A stretch of 64,000 bases of DNA, from contig JBCBYO010000013.1 in the NCBI GenBank assembly GCA_039815825.1, positions 9,243 to 73,242 of the forward strand. Direction: 5' to 3'. Source of the DNA: JBCBDX01 sp039815825. Its GTDB lineage: Bacteria > Pseudomonadota > Alphaproteobacteria > Rhizobiales > Rhizobiaceae. A model generated the notes under the pieces. That model ran no database searches. It worked only from the letters and a program-made list of their open reading frames with translations, and was not told the DNA's origin. Made by a program: the position numbers and the translations under genes. Shown here piece after piece: positions 8,469 through 17,444 of this stretch (within the stretch, counting starts at the first letter, position 1; every line of letters begins with the position of its first letter).

Positions 8469-9827
8469 TTGACGATTGATGCAAAATCAAAAAGCGCTAC
8501 CAAGGCAACTGAGTCTTCAAAAACGACGGCTCTCAGCACCCGACCCACAAAAAAAACCAGCGGGTCCGTGCTCGGCTTTCCGGTTCACAGCGAACGGGCT
8601 TTGGCGCTGGGCGAAATCCATGCGCGGCCTGCGCCGGTTATTGATAGCCCCCGATCATTGATCAAGCTCTGCTTCATCACCGAGGGTGGGCGAGGTGTTG
8701 ATCAGGCTGTCTTGGCCGAACTTTCACGTATGAACGGCACCGCGCCACCGGTTGAGAGCGCACGCCACCACCGGGTGGTCACTGGCAAAGGCAGTATCTG
8801 GTGGGAGCGCCACACGGAAGCATCCACCTATTTATGGGAAGGCCCAGCCGCCAAATCTTTTAATGATCCTGTTCCCGGACACCCGTTTGGCGATGCGTTT
8901 CCCGCACCCGGATCGTTGCTGGCTGGCGTTCGCATCGACATTCTCAAATACACTGATGACTATGAAAGCCATTTGGCCAATTTTGACCGTCGAACACTTT
9001 GTTGTTCCATCACCCGAAATGGTTTGGGCATCGTAGCCACGGACTTCCGACAGGATGAGCACGGCCTCACCCGCATGCTGGTTTTCGATAAAGGAATGGC
9101 CCCGCAACGTCTCGGCGCGACCGCGCAGAGGCTTTTTGATATCGAAATATACCGAACGCTGGCGCTTTTGGGCTTACCTCTGGCGCAGCGCCTTTCGCCG
9201 CGGATGCGGGCGGACGAGGACCGGTTGACTGAGTTGACGCACCGCATGCGTGGGATCGAACCGGGTGGCGCTGAAGATCTGCTGGATGAGATGACCGGCC
9301 TGGCAGCCGAATTGGAAGCCGACGCGGCGTCGAGCTTATATCGTTTTGGCGCGAGCCGCGCGTACAACAATATCGTCGAAGACCGTTTGGAAGGCCTCGA
9401 ACGAGAGCCCCTGCCTGGCTACGATACTTTTGCCTTCTTCTTGGAGAAGCGTTTGGCTCCAGCCATGCGCACCTGTCGTGCAATAGAAGAGAGGCAGGCC
9501 AACCTTTCAAGGAAATTAGCCCGTGCAGCCAATCTTTTGCGCACGCGGATCGATGTTGAGGTGGAAAAGCAGAACAGGAACCTGCTGCAATCCATGGACA
9601 GGCGAGCCAAGCTTCAACTCCGTTTGCAACAAACAGTCGAAGGCCTGTCGGTCGCAGCTGTATCTTACTACGTTGTTGGGCTCGTTGCCTATATTCTGGG
9701 TGGTATCGACACGTCGCCTATCGGCGTCTCATATCAAGTCCTGGTCGCGGCAAGTGTGCCGATCGTGGTGGTCGGGATATGGATGATCGTTCGCCGTATC
9801 CGCCGAAAACACTCGGAAAAAGACTAA
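8469..9827 (+). CDS. DUF3422 family membrane-anchored protein
   Basis: A 452-residue protein with a charged N-terminal half and two hydrophobic segments near the C-terminus (LSVAAVSYYVVGLVAYILGG and VLVAASVPIVVVGIWMIV), followed by a basic end. The conserved block GFPVHSERALALGEIHARPA marks DUF3422, a proteobacterial family of unknown function. A long helical part (residues about 250-390) precedes the membrane anchor. No in-frame ATG occurs near the 5' end. I choose TTG 8469 because AAAAGGA at 8453-8459 lies 9 bases before it; a TTG at 8430 would add 13 residues without a ribosome-binding site. It is divergent from the GntR gene across the candidate operator. Confidence 0.8.
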   Translation: MTIDAKSKSATKATESSKTTALSTRPTKKTSGSVLGFPVHSERALALGEIHARPAPVIDSPRSLIKLCFITEGGRGVDQAVLAELSRMNGTAPPVESARHHRVVTGKGSIWWERHTEASTYLWEGPAAKSFNDPVPGHPFGDAFPAPGSLLAGVRIDILKYTDDYESHLANFDRRTLCCSITRNGLGIVATDFRQDEHGLTRMLVFDKGMAPQRLGATAQRLFDIEIYRTLALLGLPLAQRLSPRMRADEDRLTELTHRMRGIEPGGAEDLLDEMTGLAAELEADAASSLYRFGASRAYNNIVEDRLEGLEREPLPGYDTFAFFLEKRLAPAMRTCRAIEERQANLSRKLARAANLLRTRIDVEVEKQNRNLLQSMDRRAKLQLRLQQTVEGLSVAAVSYYVVGLVAYILGGIDTSPIGVSYQVLVAASVPIVVVGIWMIVRRIRRKHSEKD

Positions 9828-9843
9828 TAAGCCAGCGTAGAAC

Positions 9844-10860
9844 TTAAGATGTGGAGCGCGAGGATCCGTTGAAAGCAACGCGCTTTTCGTGGCTCCCATT
9901 CATCATGCTCGGATCTGTCTTGTTGTTTCTTGGTTTGGCTGAAGGGACCTCAGGTGTAACGCCTCGTTCCCAATAAGGGACCGTTCCAAAAAGCTCAGTC
10001 AGATAGTCGATAAACAGCCGCACTTTTGCGGGCAGAAATTGCCGCGATGGATAAATGGCAAAAATACCTGTGTTCGTGGAGCCCTGATAATCATCCAGAA
10101 CACGAACGAGTTTGCCGCTAGCCAAATCGTTGCCCACATCCCACGTTGAACGAAGAGCAATACCAACGCCTGCCAACACCGCCTCGCGAATGACCTCTGA
10201 TGAGTTTGATGTCAGTGAACCGTTCGGTCGGAACGTCTCAACGCCTTCCGGCCCTTCTAACTTCCAAACATCAGAAACCGCGTGTGTAAGGCAGTTGTGT
10301 TCCGCCAACTCGGCCAAGCTGGTAGGCGAGCCATGGGCTTGGACATATTCGGGTGTTGCACACAATATTCGGCGCACCGGTGCCAACTTTCTCGCGACAA
10401 GGCTCGAATCAGCAAGTTCGCCAATGCGAATCGCAACATCGAAACCTTCACCCACAATGTCGACCAACTCGTCTGACAGAAGGAAGTTGACGTTCAGGTC
10501 TTTATTGCTCTCCATAAAGGAAGCGAGATAAGGAGCAATGTGCATTCGGCCGAACGATGTCGGTGCGCTTACCTTGAGCGTCCCGCGTGCCAGAGATGAC
10601 CGGCGAGAAACGAATGATTCAGCTTCCTCGACGCCTGCCAAGATGGCAACCACACGCTCATAGAAACCCTGACCTGCCTCAGTAAGAGCGATTTGACGAG
10701 TCGTGCGCTGAAGCAGGCGTGTTCCGAGCCTGTCCTCAAGCCGGCGAAGTCGCTTTGATACAACAGCAGGTGACAGTCCCAGTTCGCGGCCAGCGGCGGA
10801 CATGCTGCCAGCCGAAACCACACGCGCGAAAATTTCCAAATCTCCGAAGTTGCTCATCAT
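9844..10860 (-). CDS. LysR-family transcriptional regulator
   Basis: A 338-residue protein with the LysR N-terminal helix-turn-helix (FARVVSAGSMSAAGRELGLS, AVVSKRLRRLEDRLGTRLL, RTTRQIALTEAGQGFYERV) and a periplasmic-binding-protein-like effector domain from about residue 95, including LKVSAPTSFGRMHIAPYLA. The pattern is that of the CrgA/DsdC-like subgroup of LysR proteins. The open frame reaches 10899 from a TTG, but ATG 10860 (MMSNFGDLEIFARVV) matches the usual N-terminus, with GAAGG a few bases before. It is divergent from glcD, so it could bind the 232-bp gap, although the recognisable repeat there fits the GntR protein better. The last 35 residues are polar and probably disordered. Confidence 0.88.
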   Translation of the reverse strand: MMSNFGDLEIFARVVSAGSMSAAGRELGLSPAVVSKRLRRLEDRLGTRLLQRTTRQIALTEAGQGFYERVVAILAGVEEAESFVSRRSSLARGTLKVSAPTSFGRMHIAPYLASFMESNKDLNVNFLLSDELVDIVGEGFDVAIRIGELADSSLVARKLAPVRRILCATPEYVQAHGSPTSLAELAEHNCLTHAVSDVWKLEGPEGVETFRPNGSLTSNSSEVIREAVLAGVGIALRSTWDVGNDLASGKLVRVLDDYQGSTNTGIFAIYPSRQFLPAKVRLFIDYLTELFGTVPYWERGVTPEVPSAKPRNNKTDPSMMNGSHEKRVAFNGSSRSTS

Positions 10861-11058
10861 TTGCCTTCGCGGTCCATTATGCTCAACTAGGGCGGCCAAC
10901 TAAATAAACACCGTGAAAACCCGAAAAACTGGTGCTTAATATGTTCCCCCCAGGCGAAGATAGCGAAAAAAAGTTGGTTTCGGTAGGGGTAAAGCGAAAA
11001 TCGATGAAATATCGCACTCCGCCCCGTTCAGCTACCTCTTTACCGTAATGCGCTAAAG

Positions 11059-11077
11059 TGGTAAACATTATTTACCA
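11059..11077. promoter_or_regulatory. Candidate GntR operator upstream of glcD
   Basis: A perfect inverted repeat TGGTAAA-CATTA-TTTACCA with 7-bp arms and a 5-bp spacer ends 4 bp before the glcD ribosome-binding site GGAGG (11081-11085). Binding here would block transcription or translation start. The site matches the one at 8361-8379 in arm sequence and spacing. Another TTTACC lies about 20 bp upstream, at about 11039, possibly part of a promoter -35 or an extra half-site. Confidence 0.65.
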
Positions 11078-11092
11078 ATTGGAGGGTTGGCC

Positions 11093-12550
11093 ATGCAGAT
11101 CATCGAATTTATAGAGCCAAACGCGCAAATATTGTCGCGGCGCTCCGAGATTGTTTCTCGTCTTCGTACAATCCTTCCGGCCGACTGCGTCATTGACGAT
11201 GAGCGCGAACTTGCGCCCTTTGAGACCGACGCATTCACGGCATACCGCCGCGTGCCGCTTGCGGTAGTATTGCCGGAAACTACCGAACAGGTTGCCAGCG
11301 CGCTAAAGCTTTGTCGTGAAATGGGCGTCCCAGTCGTGCCGCGCGGCGCGGGCACGTCATTATCGGGCGGTGCCATTCCACAGGAAGACGCGGTGGTTAT
11401 CGGTGTTTCCAAAATGACCCGCGTTTTGGACGTCGATTATCCAAATCGCACCGCGACAGTGGAAGCTGGAGTGACAAATCTTGCCATCTCCGATGCTGTC
11501 TCAAAGGTTGGTTTTTTCTACGCCCCTGACCCTTCATCACAACTTGCTTGTACCATTGGCGGCAACATTGGAATGAATTCTGGTGGCGCGCATTGCCTCA
11601 AATATGGCGTGACAACCAACAACCTCTTGGGCGTTAAGCTGGTGCTTTTGGATGGTACCATTATTGAGTTGGGTGGGCAGGCACTGGACGCGCCCGGCTT
11701 GGACTTGCTCGGATTGTTATGCGGTTCAGAAGGTCAACTGGGCATTGTCACCGAAGCAATTGTACGCATTATCGCAAAACCGGAAGGCGCGCGGCCAGTG
11801 CTGTTTGGTTTCGATGATCCTGAAGTGGCTGGAGCATGCGTTTCGGACATCATTGCCTCCGGTATCATTCCCGTAGCCATTGAATTTATGGACAAGCCCG
11901 CCATTGATATCTGTGAGGCCTTTGCCAACGCAGGCTATCCAATGGATGTTGAAGCGCTCCTTATCGTTGAGGTAGAGGGCTCGGACGCCGAAATGGACGA
12001 TATGCTCAAGAGCATCATCAAGATTGCTAAAAAGCACAACGTCAAATCGGTCAAAGAGAGCCAGACGGCCACGGAGGCCGCTCAAATTTGGAAGGGCCGC
12101 AAATCGGCCTTTGGTGCCACCGGGCGTATTGCCGACTATATTTGTATGGACGGGACAGTCCCTTTGGGACAGCTCGCATACGTGCTTCGTGAAACATATC
12201 GGATCATCGACAGCTACGGCCTTAAGGTCGCCAATGTTTTCCACGCAGGCGATGGCAATATGCACCCCCTTATCCTCTATGATGTCAACGATCCTGAAAA
12301 AGCCGCAAAGGCTGAAGCGGCCGGGATGGACATTTTGAAGTTATGTGTCGACGCGGGGGGATGCTTGACCGGGGAGCACGGTGTGGGGATCGAAAAACGC
12401 GATCTGATGCTCCACCAATTCACTGAGACAGATCTTGAACAGCAAATGGCGGTGCGTGCAGCCTTTGACCCGGGATGGCTGTTAAACCCATCAAAAGTTT
12501 TCCCGCTGGAGATAAAGGCCCGCGCATTAAAGACAAAGAGCGCGGCATGA
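11093..12550 (+). CDS. glcD: Glycolate oxidase subunit GlcD (FAD-linked)
   Basis: A 485-residue FAD-binding PCMH-type oxidase that, with GlcE and GlcF, oxidises glycolate (and often D-lactate) to the 2-keto acid, feeding electrons to quinone. Evidence: VPVVPRGAGTSLSGGAIPQ and PDPSSQLACTIGGNIGMNSG for FAD binding, then the C-terminal catalytic part with VFHAGDGNMHPLILYD and TGEHGVGIEKRDLM, ending FDPGWLLNPSKVFP. I take ATG 11093, 7 bases after GGAGG, rather than the TTG at 11087. The stop overlaps the glcE start in an ATGA, so translation is coupled. The operator at 11059-11077 lies directly upstream. Confidence 0.93.
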   Translation: MQIIEFIEPNAQILSRRSEIVSRLRTILPADCVIDDERELAPFETDAFTAYRRVPLAVVLPETTEQVASALKLCREMGVPVVPRGAGTSLSGGAIPQEDAVVIGVSKMTRVLDVDYPNRTATVEAGVTNLAISDAVSKVGFFYAPDPSSQLACTIGGNIGMNSGGAHCLKYGVTTNNLLGVKLVLLDGTIIELGGQALDAPGLDLLGLLCGSEGQLGIVTEAIVRIIAKPEGARPVLFGFDDPEVAGACVSDIIASGIIPVAIEFMDKPAIDICEAFANAGYPMDVEALLIVEVEGSDAEMDDMLKSIIKIAKKHNVKSVKESQTATEAAQIWKGRKSAFGATGRIADYICMDGTVPLGQLAYVLRETYRIIDSYGLKVANVFHAGDGNMHPLILYDVNDPEKAAKAEAAGMDILKLCVDAGGCLTGEHGVGIEKRDLMLHQFTETDLEQQMAVRAAFDPGWLLNPSKVFPLEIKARALKTKSAA

Positions 12551-13761
12551 GCGGTCAGACCTGGACACCGCACAGTGAAGAAGAAGCCGTTGGGATGATC
12601 GCTTCGGCAGCCAGCGAGCACCGGCAGTTGCGCCTTGTTGGCAGTGGTACAAAGTCGGCCAGTTTTGCCGATGAGACTGACAAGCTTTCTTCGCTCGGAC
12701 TAAGCGGGATTGTCGCATATAATCCGGCTGAGCTGGTCATTACTGCTAAAGCCGGCACACCGATGACTGAAATTCAGGCGACACTTGATGAGCACAGGCA
12801 GATGTTGTCGTTTGAGCCAGGTAGTTGGGGAACCGCGCTCGGGGTGCCGGGCACACAGACAATTGGCGGTATCGCCGCGGCCAACCAGTCGGGTTCGCGC
12901 CGATTTTTAGCTGGCGCCGCGCGCGACAGCTTACTCGGTGTCCGTTTTGTAAACGGCCAAGGTGAGATTATTAAAAATGGTGGCCGGGTCATGAAAAATG
13001 TAACCGGCTTGGATCTGGTAAAACTGCTTGGTGGTTCGTGGGGATCACTCGGATTTTTGACCGAGGTGTCCTTCAAGGTCTTGCCTTGCCCGGTCACGGA
13101 AAAGACACTGGCGATTGAATTGACAAGCGACGTGGATGCGACGCCTTTGTTGGCGGCTGCCATGGCAACTTCAGCCGACATATCAGGCGCGGCGCATTTA
13201 CCATCGCGGTCGATCAACCTGTTAGCATCCGATCTCGGCATCGAAAGACCAACTGCCATGCTGCGGTTTGAGGGTTTTGAAGCCAGTGTCGATGAGCGCA
13301 TTGAGCGCGTGAAGAAACATCTGCCGACCATTAGCAAGTCCACTATCCTGGAAGCTGACGTATCGAAAAAACTCTGGGCGAATCTGAATGACTTGGCGTT
13401 GTTCTCGGGCGCCATCAATCCACCGCTTTGGAAGCTGTCCCTCCCGCCGACTGAGGGTATAAAGACGGCTTTAGCGCTAAGCGCAAATGCGGATGCGAAC
13501 TGGTTCGCCGATTGGCAGGGCGGGCTCGTTTGGATTGAGTGTGCTGCACCCTCAGAATACGTGCGCCAACTCGCCAAGCAGGCCGGTGGACATGCGACTT
13601 TGATGCGACTTGGTGCAGACACCGATCCTGCGTCGGGCATGTTTCAACCGCAATCAGCTGCCGCGACAAAATTGAGCGAAGCAGTCCGCCATTCTTTGGA
13701 CCCAAAAGAAGTCTTTCGATCACCGATGACATTCGCGAGCAACCAACCGTTGGTCGCATGA
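12547..13761 (+). CDS. glcE: Glycolate oxidase subunit GlcE (FAD-binding)
   Basis: A 404-residue protein with a single FAD-binding PCMH domain: LRLVGSGTKSASFAD, GIAAANQSGSRRFLAGAARD and GGRVMKNVTGLDLVKLLGGS, WGSLGFLTEVSFKVLP, all characteristic of GlcE. It lacks the catalytic C-terminal pieces of GlcD, as expected for this partner subunit. The start ATG 12547 overlaps the glcD stop (ATGA). The open frame upstream inside glcD is a shadow. A small membrane-protein gene separates it from glcF. Confidence 0.92.
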   Translation: MSGQTWTPHSEEEAVGMIASAASEHRQLRLVGSGTKSASFADETDKLSSLGLSGIVAYNPAELVITAKAGTPMTEIQATLDEHRQMLSFEPGSWGTALGVPGTQTIGGIAAANQSGSRRFLAGAARDSLLGVRFVNGQGEIIKNGGRVMKNVTGLDLVKLLGGSWGSLGFLTEVSFKVLPCPVTEKTLAIELTSDVDATPLLAAAMATSADISGAAHLPSRSINLLASDLGIERPTAMLRFEGFEASVDERIERVKKHLPTISKSTILEADVSKKLWANLNDLALFSGAINPPLWKLSLPPTEGIKTALALSANADANWFADWQGGLVWIECAAPSEYVRQLAKQAGGHATLMRLGADTDPASGMFQPQSAAATKLSEAVRHSLDPKEVFRSPMTFASNQPLVA

Positions 13762-13779
13762 CGAGACACGGGATGTGCA

Positions 13780-14139
13780 ATGACTGATCCAAAATCTGAA
13801 ACCTGGTTGGAGCCCGGCTACAAAAACGCCCAGCTGGTCTACTTTCTCTTTTTTCTTTCATTTTTGTTGGGCGGGCTGCCTTCTATCATCGGTGTGGTTT
13901 TTGCCCACCTAAACCGTGGAAAGATCGGTGGCTTGATTGACAATCACTATACTTGGCTGATCCGTACCTTCTGGATTAGCGTCCTGTACGCGCTCGTAGC
14001 AGCGCTGCTCATGATCGTTGGTATAGGGTTTCTGCTTTTTGTAGCGCTGTTGATCTGGACGCTGATCAGGCTGGTCAAAGGTGTGCAAAGACTAAGCCGC
14101 GGCGAATCGATGCCCGACGTTAATACATGGCTCATTTGA
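13780..14139 (+). CDS. DUF4870-like small integral membrane protein in the glc operon
   Basis: A 119-residue protein with three probable membrane segments (about residues 20-45, 62-80 and 82-98) and a charged, probably cytoplasmic C-terminus. The pattern FAHLNRGKIGGLIDNHYTWLIRTFW is like DUF4870-type membrane proteins of unknown function. It lies 18 bp after glcE and 19 bp before glcF, on the same strand, so it is almost certainly co-transcribed. GlcDEF has no membrane-spanning subunit of its own, so a membrane-anchoring or assembly role is possible, but that is inference. Confidence 0.7.
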   Translation: MTDPKSETWLEPGYKNAQLVYFLFFLSFLLGGLPSIIGVVFAHLNRGKIGGLIDNHYTWLIRTFWISVLYALVAALLMIVGIGFLLFVALLIWTLIRLVKGVQRLSRGESMPDVNTWLI

Positions 14140-14158
14140 GCAATTTGGACCTTAGCAA

Positions 14159-15532
14159 ATGCAAACGAATTTCACACAAGAGCAACTTAGCGATCCGCAT
14201 GTAGCAGCTTCTGAAAAGATCCTGCGCTCTTGTGTGCATTGCGGTTTTTGCACTGCCACGTGCCCGACCTATGTGACGCTCGGCAACGAGCTCGACAGCC
14301 CGCGTGGCCGGATTTACCTGATCAAGGAGATGCTGGAAAATGATCGCCCGGCCGATGAGAAAACCGTCACGCACATCGATCGTTGCCTTTCATGTTTGGC
14401 GTGTATGACGACATGTCCGTCCGGCGTTCACTATATGCATCTTGTCGATCATGCCCGCGCGCATATTCAAAAGACTTACCGGCGGCCATTTTTTGATCGA
14501 CTAACGCGGTCAATACTCGCACTTACCTTGCCAACACCGGCAACATTCAAGGCATCTCTTTACCTTGCCAAGTTGGGCAAGCCATTTGCCGGCTTGTTCA
14601 AGCGGATCCCAGCGCTCAAACCATTTGGTGCCATGCTTGATTTGGCACCAGCCAGAATTCCGCCATCGTCACCAGCGGCAAAGCCCGGTTCCCATGTGCC
14701 AGAAACCGAGCGAAAGGCGCGGGTCGCCATTTTAACCGGCTGCGCTCAGCCGGTGCTTAAGCCAGGAATCAATGAAGCGACCATTCGGCTATTGAACAGA
14801 CTGGGTGTTGAAGTCGTCGTTCCCGAGGGTGAAGGGTGCTGCGGCGCTTTGGTCCATCATATGGGGCGCGAGGAAGATGCTTTTGTTGCTGCGCGTCGGA
14901 ATGTGGATGCTTGGACGCGCCAGATCGACAATGGCGGGCTCGATGCGATTATCATTACCGCATCAGGCTGCGGTACAACGATCAAGGACTATGGTCACAT
15001 GTTGCGCCTAGACCCTGATTACGCGCAAAAAGCAAAGCGCGTGTCCGAACTAGCCAAGGATGTGACCGAATTTCTGGTTGATCGCGAGTTGCCGCCTAGC
15101 CAGATTAGCGCCGCTTTTCGCGTCGTCTACCATTCGGCATGCTCTATGCAACATGGGCAAAAAATCACGGAAGCGCCCAAGCAGCTTTTGCGGGCGGCCG
15201 GCTTTGATGTGCAATCACCGGCCGAGGGCCATTTATGCTGTGGCTCGGCCGGTACCTATAATATTCTACAGGCCCACATCTCAGCCAAGCTGAAGGAACG
15301 AAAAGTTCGTAACATTGAAGCTTGTGCGCCCGATATGATCGCCACCGGCAACATAGGTTGCATTACGCAGATTGCTTCGGGAACTTCCGCTCCAATCATA
15401 CACACAGTGGAATTACTGGACTGGGCCTATGGTGGCCCCAAGCCGGCAGGTCTGCCGGCGCAACCGGCAGCCCGTCCTGTTGAGACCAAATCGGTCACAC
15501 CTTTGGAAGATCTGGTTCAAGCGGCCGAATAG
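14159..15532 (+). CDS. glcF: Glycolate oxidase iron-sulfur subunit GlcF
   Basis: A 457-residue electron-transfer subunit. Two [4Fe-4S] ferredoxin motifs are seen near residues 23-35 (CVHCGFCTATCPTY) and 75-88 (CLSCLACMTTCPSG). Two C-terminal CCG-type domains follow, with EGCCGALVHHMGRE, YHSACSMQHGQ and LCCGSAGTYNIL, as in heterodisulfide-reductase-like subunits that pass electrons to quinone. The last 40 residues, Pro and Ala rich, extend past the usual end. It closes the glcD-glcE-membrane protein-glcF operon and is convergent with the BASS transporter, 13 bp away. Confidence 0.92.
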   Translation: MQTNFTQEQLSDPHVAASEKILRSCVHCGFCTATCPTYVTLGNELDSPRGRIYLIKEMLENDRPADEKTVTHIDRCLSCLACMTTCPSGVHYMHLVDHARAHIQKTYRRPFFDRLTRSILALTLPTPATFKASLYLAKLGKPFAGLFKRIPALKPFGAMLDLAPARIPPSSPAAKPGSHVPETERKARVAILTGCAQPVLKPGINEATIRLLNRLGVEVVVPEGEGCCGALVHHMGREEDAFVAARRNVDAWTRQIDNGGLDAIIITASGCGTTIKDYGHMLRLDPDYAQKAKRVSELAKDVTEFLVDRELPPSQISAAFRVVYHSACSMQHGQKITEAPKQLLRAAGFDVQSPAEGHLCCGSAGTYNILQAHISAKLKERKVRNIEACAPDMIATGNIGCITQIASGTSAPIIHTVELLDWAYGGPKPAGLPAQPAARPVETKSVTPLEDLVQAAE

Positions 15533-15545
15533 GATTGCTTATAGC

Positions 15546-16406
15546 TCAGTTTCGAATCGAGCGTCGCCAGATAACGAACGGCGCTACGACGGCGTACATC
15601 AAAATCCCATAAAGTGCCGACGGCAGCGAGAAACCGGGAAGTCCGGCCTGATTACCGACGATAAGTGAGCCGACCGCGATCCCCAAAGTTCCGTTTTGAA
15701 TGCTGGTCTCTATGGCTATTGATGTTGTCTGGCTTGCGCTTAGCCCAGCAACTTGTGAGACGAATGTACCGAGAATCGTCATTGAAATGAGGAGAAGCGT
15801 GACGGCAGGTCCGATCACGCCCAAATTCTCAATAAATAGCCCCCAATTCGCCGTAACCGCTGAGACGATGATCACGATAATCAGGCCGGTGGCAATTTTT
15901 GTTGTTACTGTTTCAAGGAAAGCGGCATGTTTGAAAAAGCTTTTCACGATCATGCCCAGCGCAATGGGTATTGCGGTCACGAAAACCATCGTCAGCGTCA
16001 GCGAGGTGACATCTATCCGTGGAATTTCCGCATTGGCGAAGGCGTTCGCGAACATCGCGATAAATAACGGAAGCGTGAAAATCGACGTTAGGCTCACAAT
16101 AGCAGTCAACGCCACCGATAGCGCGACATCGCCATGCGCCAGTTTGGAAAACAAGTTTGATGTAGGCCCGCCAGGACACAGCGCAAGAATCATGAGGCCG
16201 AAGGCTAACTCGCTGCTCAGGCCGATATTCGTCGCGATGAGATAGGCAACAACAGGTAGCGCAATAACTTGGAGCAAATATCCGATGGTAAACGCCTTCG
16301 GCTTTCTCGCAACATTGAGAAAATCACCGACGGTAAGGCCAAGCCCAAGCGAAAACATAATGATTGCCAGCGTAAGGGGTAGGAAAACTGTAATGATGAA
16401 ATCCAT
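15546..16406 (-). CDS. BASS-family (bile acid:sodium symporter) transporter
   Basis: A 286-residue, strongly hydrophobic protein with about nine membrane segments. It has the family's SLGLGLTVGDFLNVARKPKA opening, and LMILALCPGGPTSNLFSKLA, where the GGPTSN crossover motif contacts sodium and substrate. Bacterial members carry keto and hydroxy acids such as pantoate, and plant BASS6 carries glycolate. The convergent neighbour glcF therefore makes a hydroxy-acid substrate possible here, but the sequence does not prove it. ATG 16406 is used, preceded on its strand by GGTAGGAGGATTCG. Confidence 0.85.
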   Translation of the reverse strand: MDFIITVFLPLTLAIIMFSLGLGLTVGDFLNVARKPKAFTIGYLLQVIALPVVAYLIATNIGLSSELAFGLMILALCPGGPTSNLFSKLAHGDVALSVALTAIVSLTSIFTLPLFIAMFANAFANAEIPRIDVTSLTLTMVFVTAIPIALGMIVKSFFKHAAFLETVTTKIATGLIIVIIVSAVTANWGLFIENLGVIGPAVTLLLISMTILGTFVSQVAGLSASQTTSIAIETSIQNGTLGIAVGSLIVGNQAGLPGFSLPSALYGILMYAVVAPFVIWRRSIRN

Positions 16407-16516
16407 CGAATCCTCCTACCTCACTATGTAGGCTTACCTTACGAAATTATAGCCCCTGCTTGTTTTAGTTTTGCCGCTTACTGTGTGCCCCCAGCTTTGA
16501 TCGACCAAATCAGTCT

Positions 16517-17260
16517 CTACAATACGATAACTTTGGCCCCGACCGAAACCCTAGAATACAAGTCTGTAACATCTTCGTTGCGCATTCTGATGCAACCCGA
16601 AGATACGGCCTGTCCGATTGACCAAGGCTGGTTGGTGCCGTGGATTCGATAGAGTGTCGAACCAAGATATAAGGCACGCGCGCCCAATGGATTTTCAGGA
16701 CCGCCGGGCATGAAAGTCGGTAAAATCCGTCCCTTTTTCTTTTCCCGCGCGATCATCGTTGCGGGAGGTCGCCAAGAAGGCCATTCGGCTTTACGGGTAA
16801 TCTTCTCGGTTCCCTTCCACTCAAATCCGGCTTTGCCAACACCAACGCCATAGCGCTTGGCAGTACCGTCGCCATTAACCAGGTAAAGAAACCGGTCGCG
16901 CGTATCGACAATGATCGTGCCCGGCTTTTGATCGCCGTGGTAGGTAACAGTTTGTGGCAGATAAACTGGATCAATCTGTCGGACCGTGGGGCGCACCTGC
17001 GGCGCGATTGACGCCTGTTGCACTTGCGATTGTCGCACGACTACGCGCCGCTGCACCGGTTGGCGTTGTACCACTACTTGCCGCTGCGTGGCGCCACTCG
17101 GCCGATTGGGTTGCAACTGCATAACCCAAGGTGCGGCGAGGTTAGGGCTAAGTTGCAAGGGTGGCGGTGTTAAGTAGCGGTCATTGGCCAACGCGGCTGG
17201 CACGCAAACGCCGAGAGCGGCAGCGAGCGTCAAAGATCCTATAAGCTTGTTCATCGGCAT
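16517..17260 (-). CDS. Secreted L,D-transpeptidase (YkuD domain)
   Basis: A 247-residue periplasmic enzyme that makes or edits 3-3 peptidoglycan cross-links or attaches proteins to peptidoglycan. It begins with a signal peptide (MNKLIGSLTLAAALGVCVPA, cleavage after ALA), then a Pro/Gln/Val/Arg-rich linker of about 60 residues, then the YkuD domain (about 110-247). The active site is the late IHGTNQPWSIGQAVSSGCIR followed by M, giving the His and Cys of the HxxxSxGC(I)RM pattern. The open frame extends to 17323, but ATG 17260 or 17254 gives a proper signal peptide. It is divergent from tag. Confidence 0.9.
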   Translation of the reverse strand: MPMNKLIGSLTLAAALGVCVPAALANDRYLTPPPLQLSPNLAAPWVMQLQPNRPSGATQRQVVVQRQPVQRRVVVRQSQVQQASIAPQVRPTVRQIDPVYLPQTVTYHGDQKPGTIIVDTRDRFLYLVNGDGTAKRYGVGVGKAGFEWKGTEKITRKAEWPSWRPPATMIAREKKKGRILPTFMPGGPENPLGARALYLGSTLYRIHGTNQPWSIGQAVSSGCIRMRNEDVTDLYSRVSVGAKVIVL

Positions 17261-17444
17261 ACTCACAAACAAAAAATACCGGCACCACTGACAGTTCGCG
17301 TCAGTAGTGTTCGATCGCAACAATGACTCCGCCAGCGAACCAATTTATGAATCAATGTAAAGATAATGCGCTTCAGGCCGATAAGCTGATGGTAAGGTTA
17401 GCAAGGCGTTTGCGCGTTTGGTTAATGGGTGGGGTAAACAAGTG

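Noticed and set aside
12774..13640. 288-residue minus-strand frame inside glcE
   Set aside because: Antisense shadow of the FAD-binding glcE gene; composition is Ser/Pro/Arg rich as expected for such shadows.
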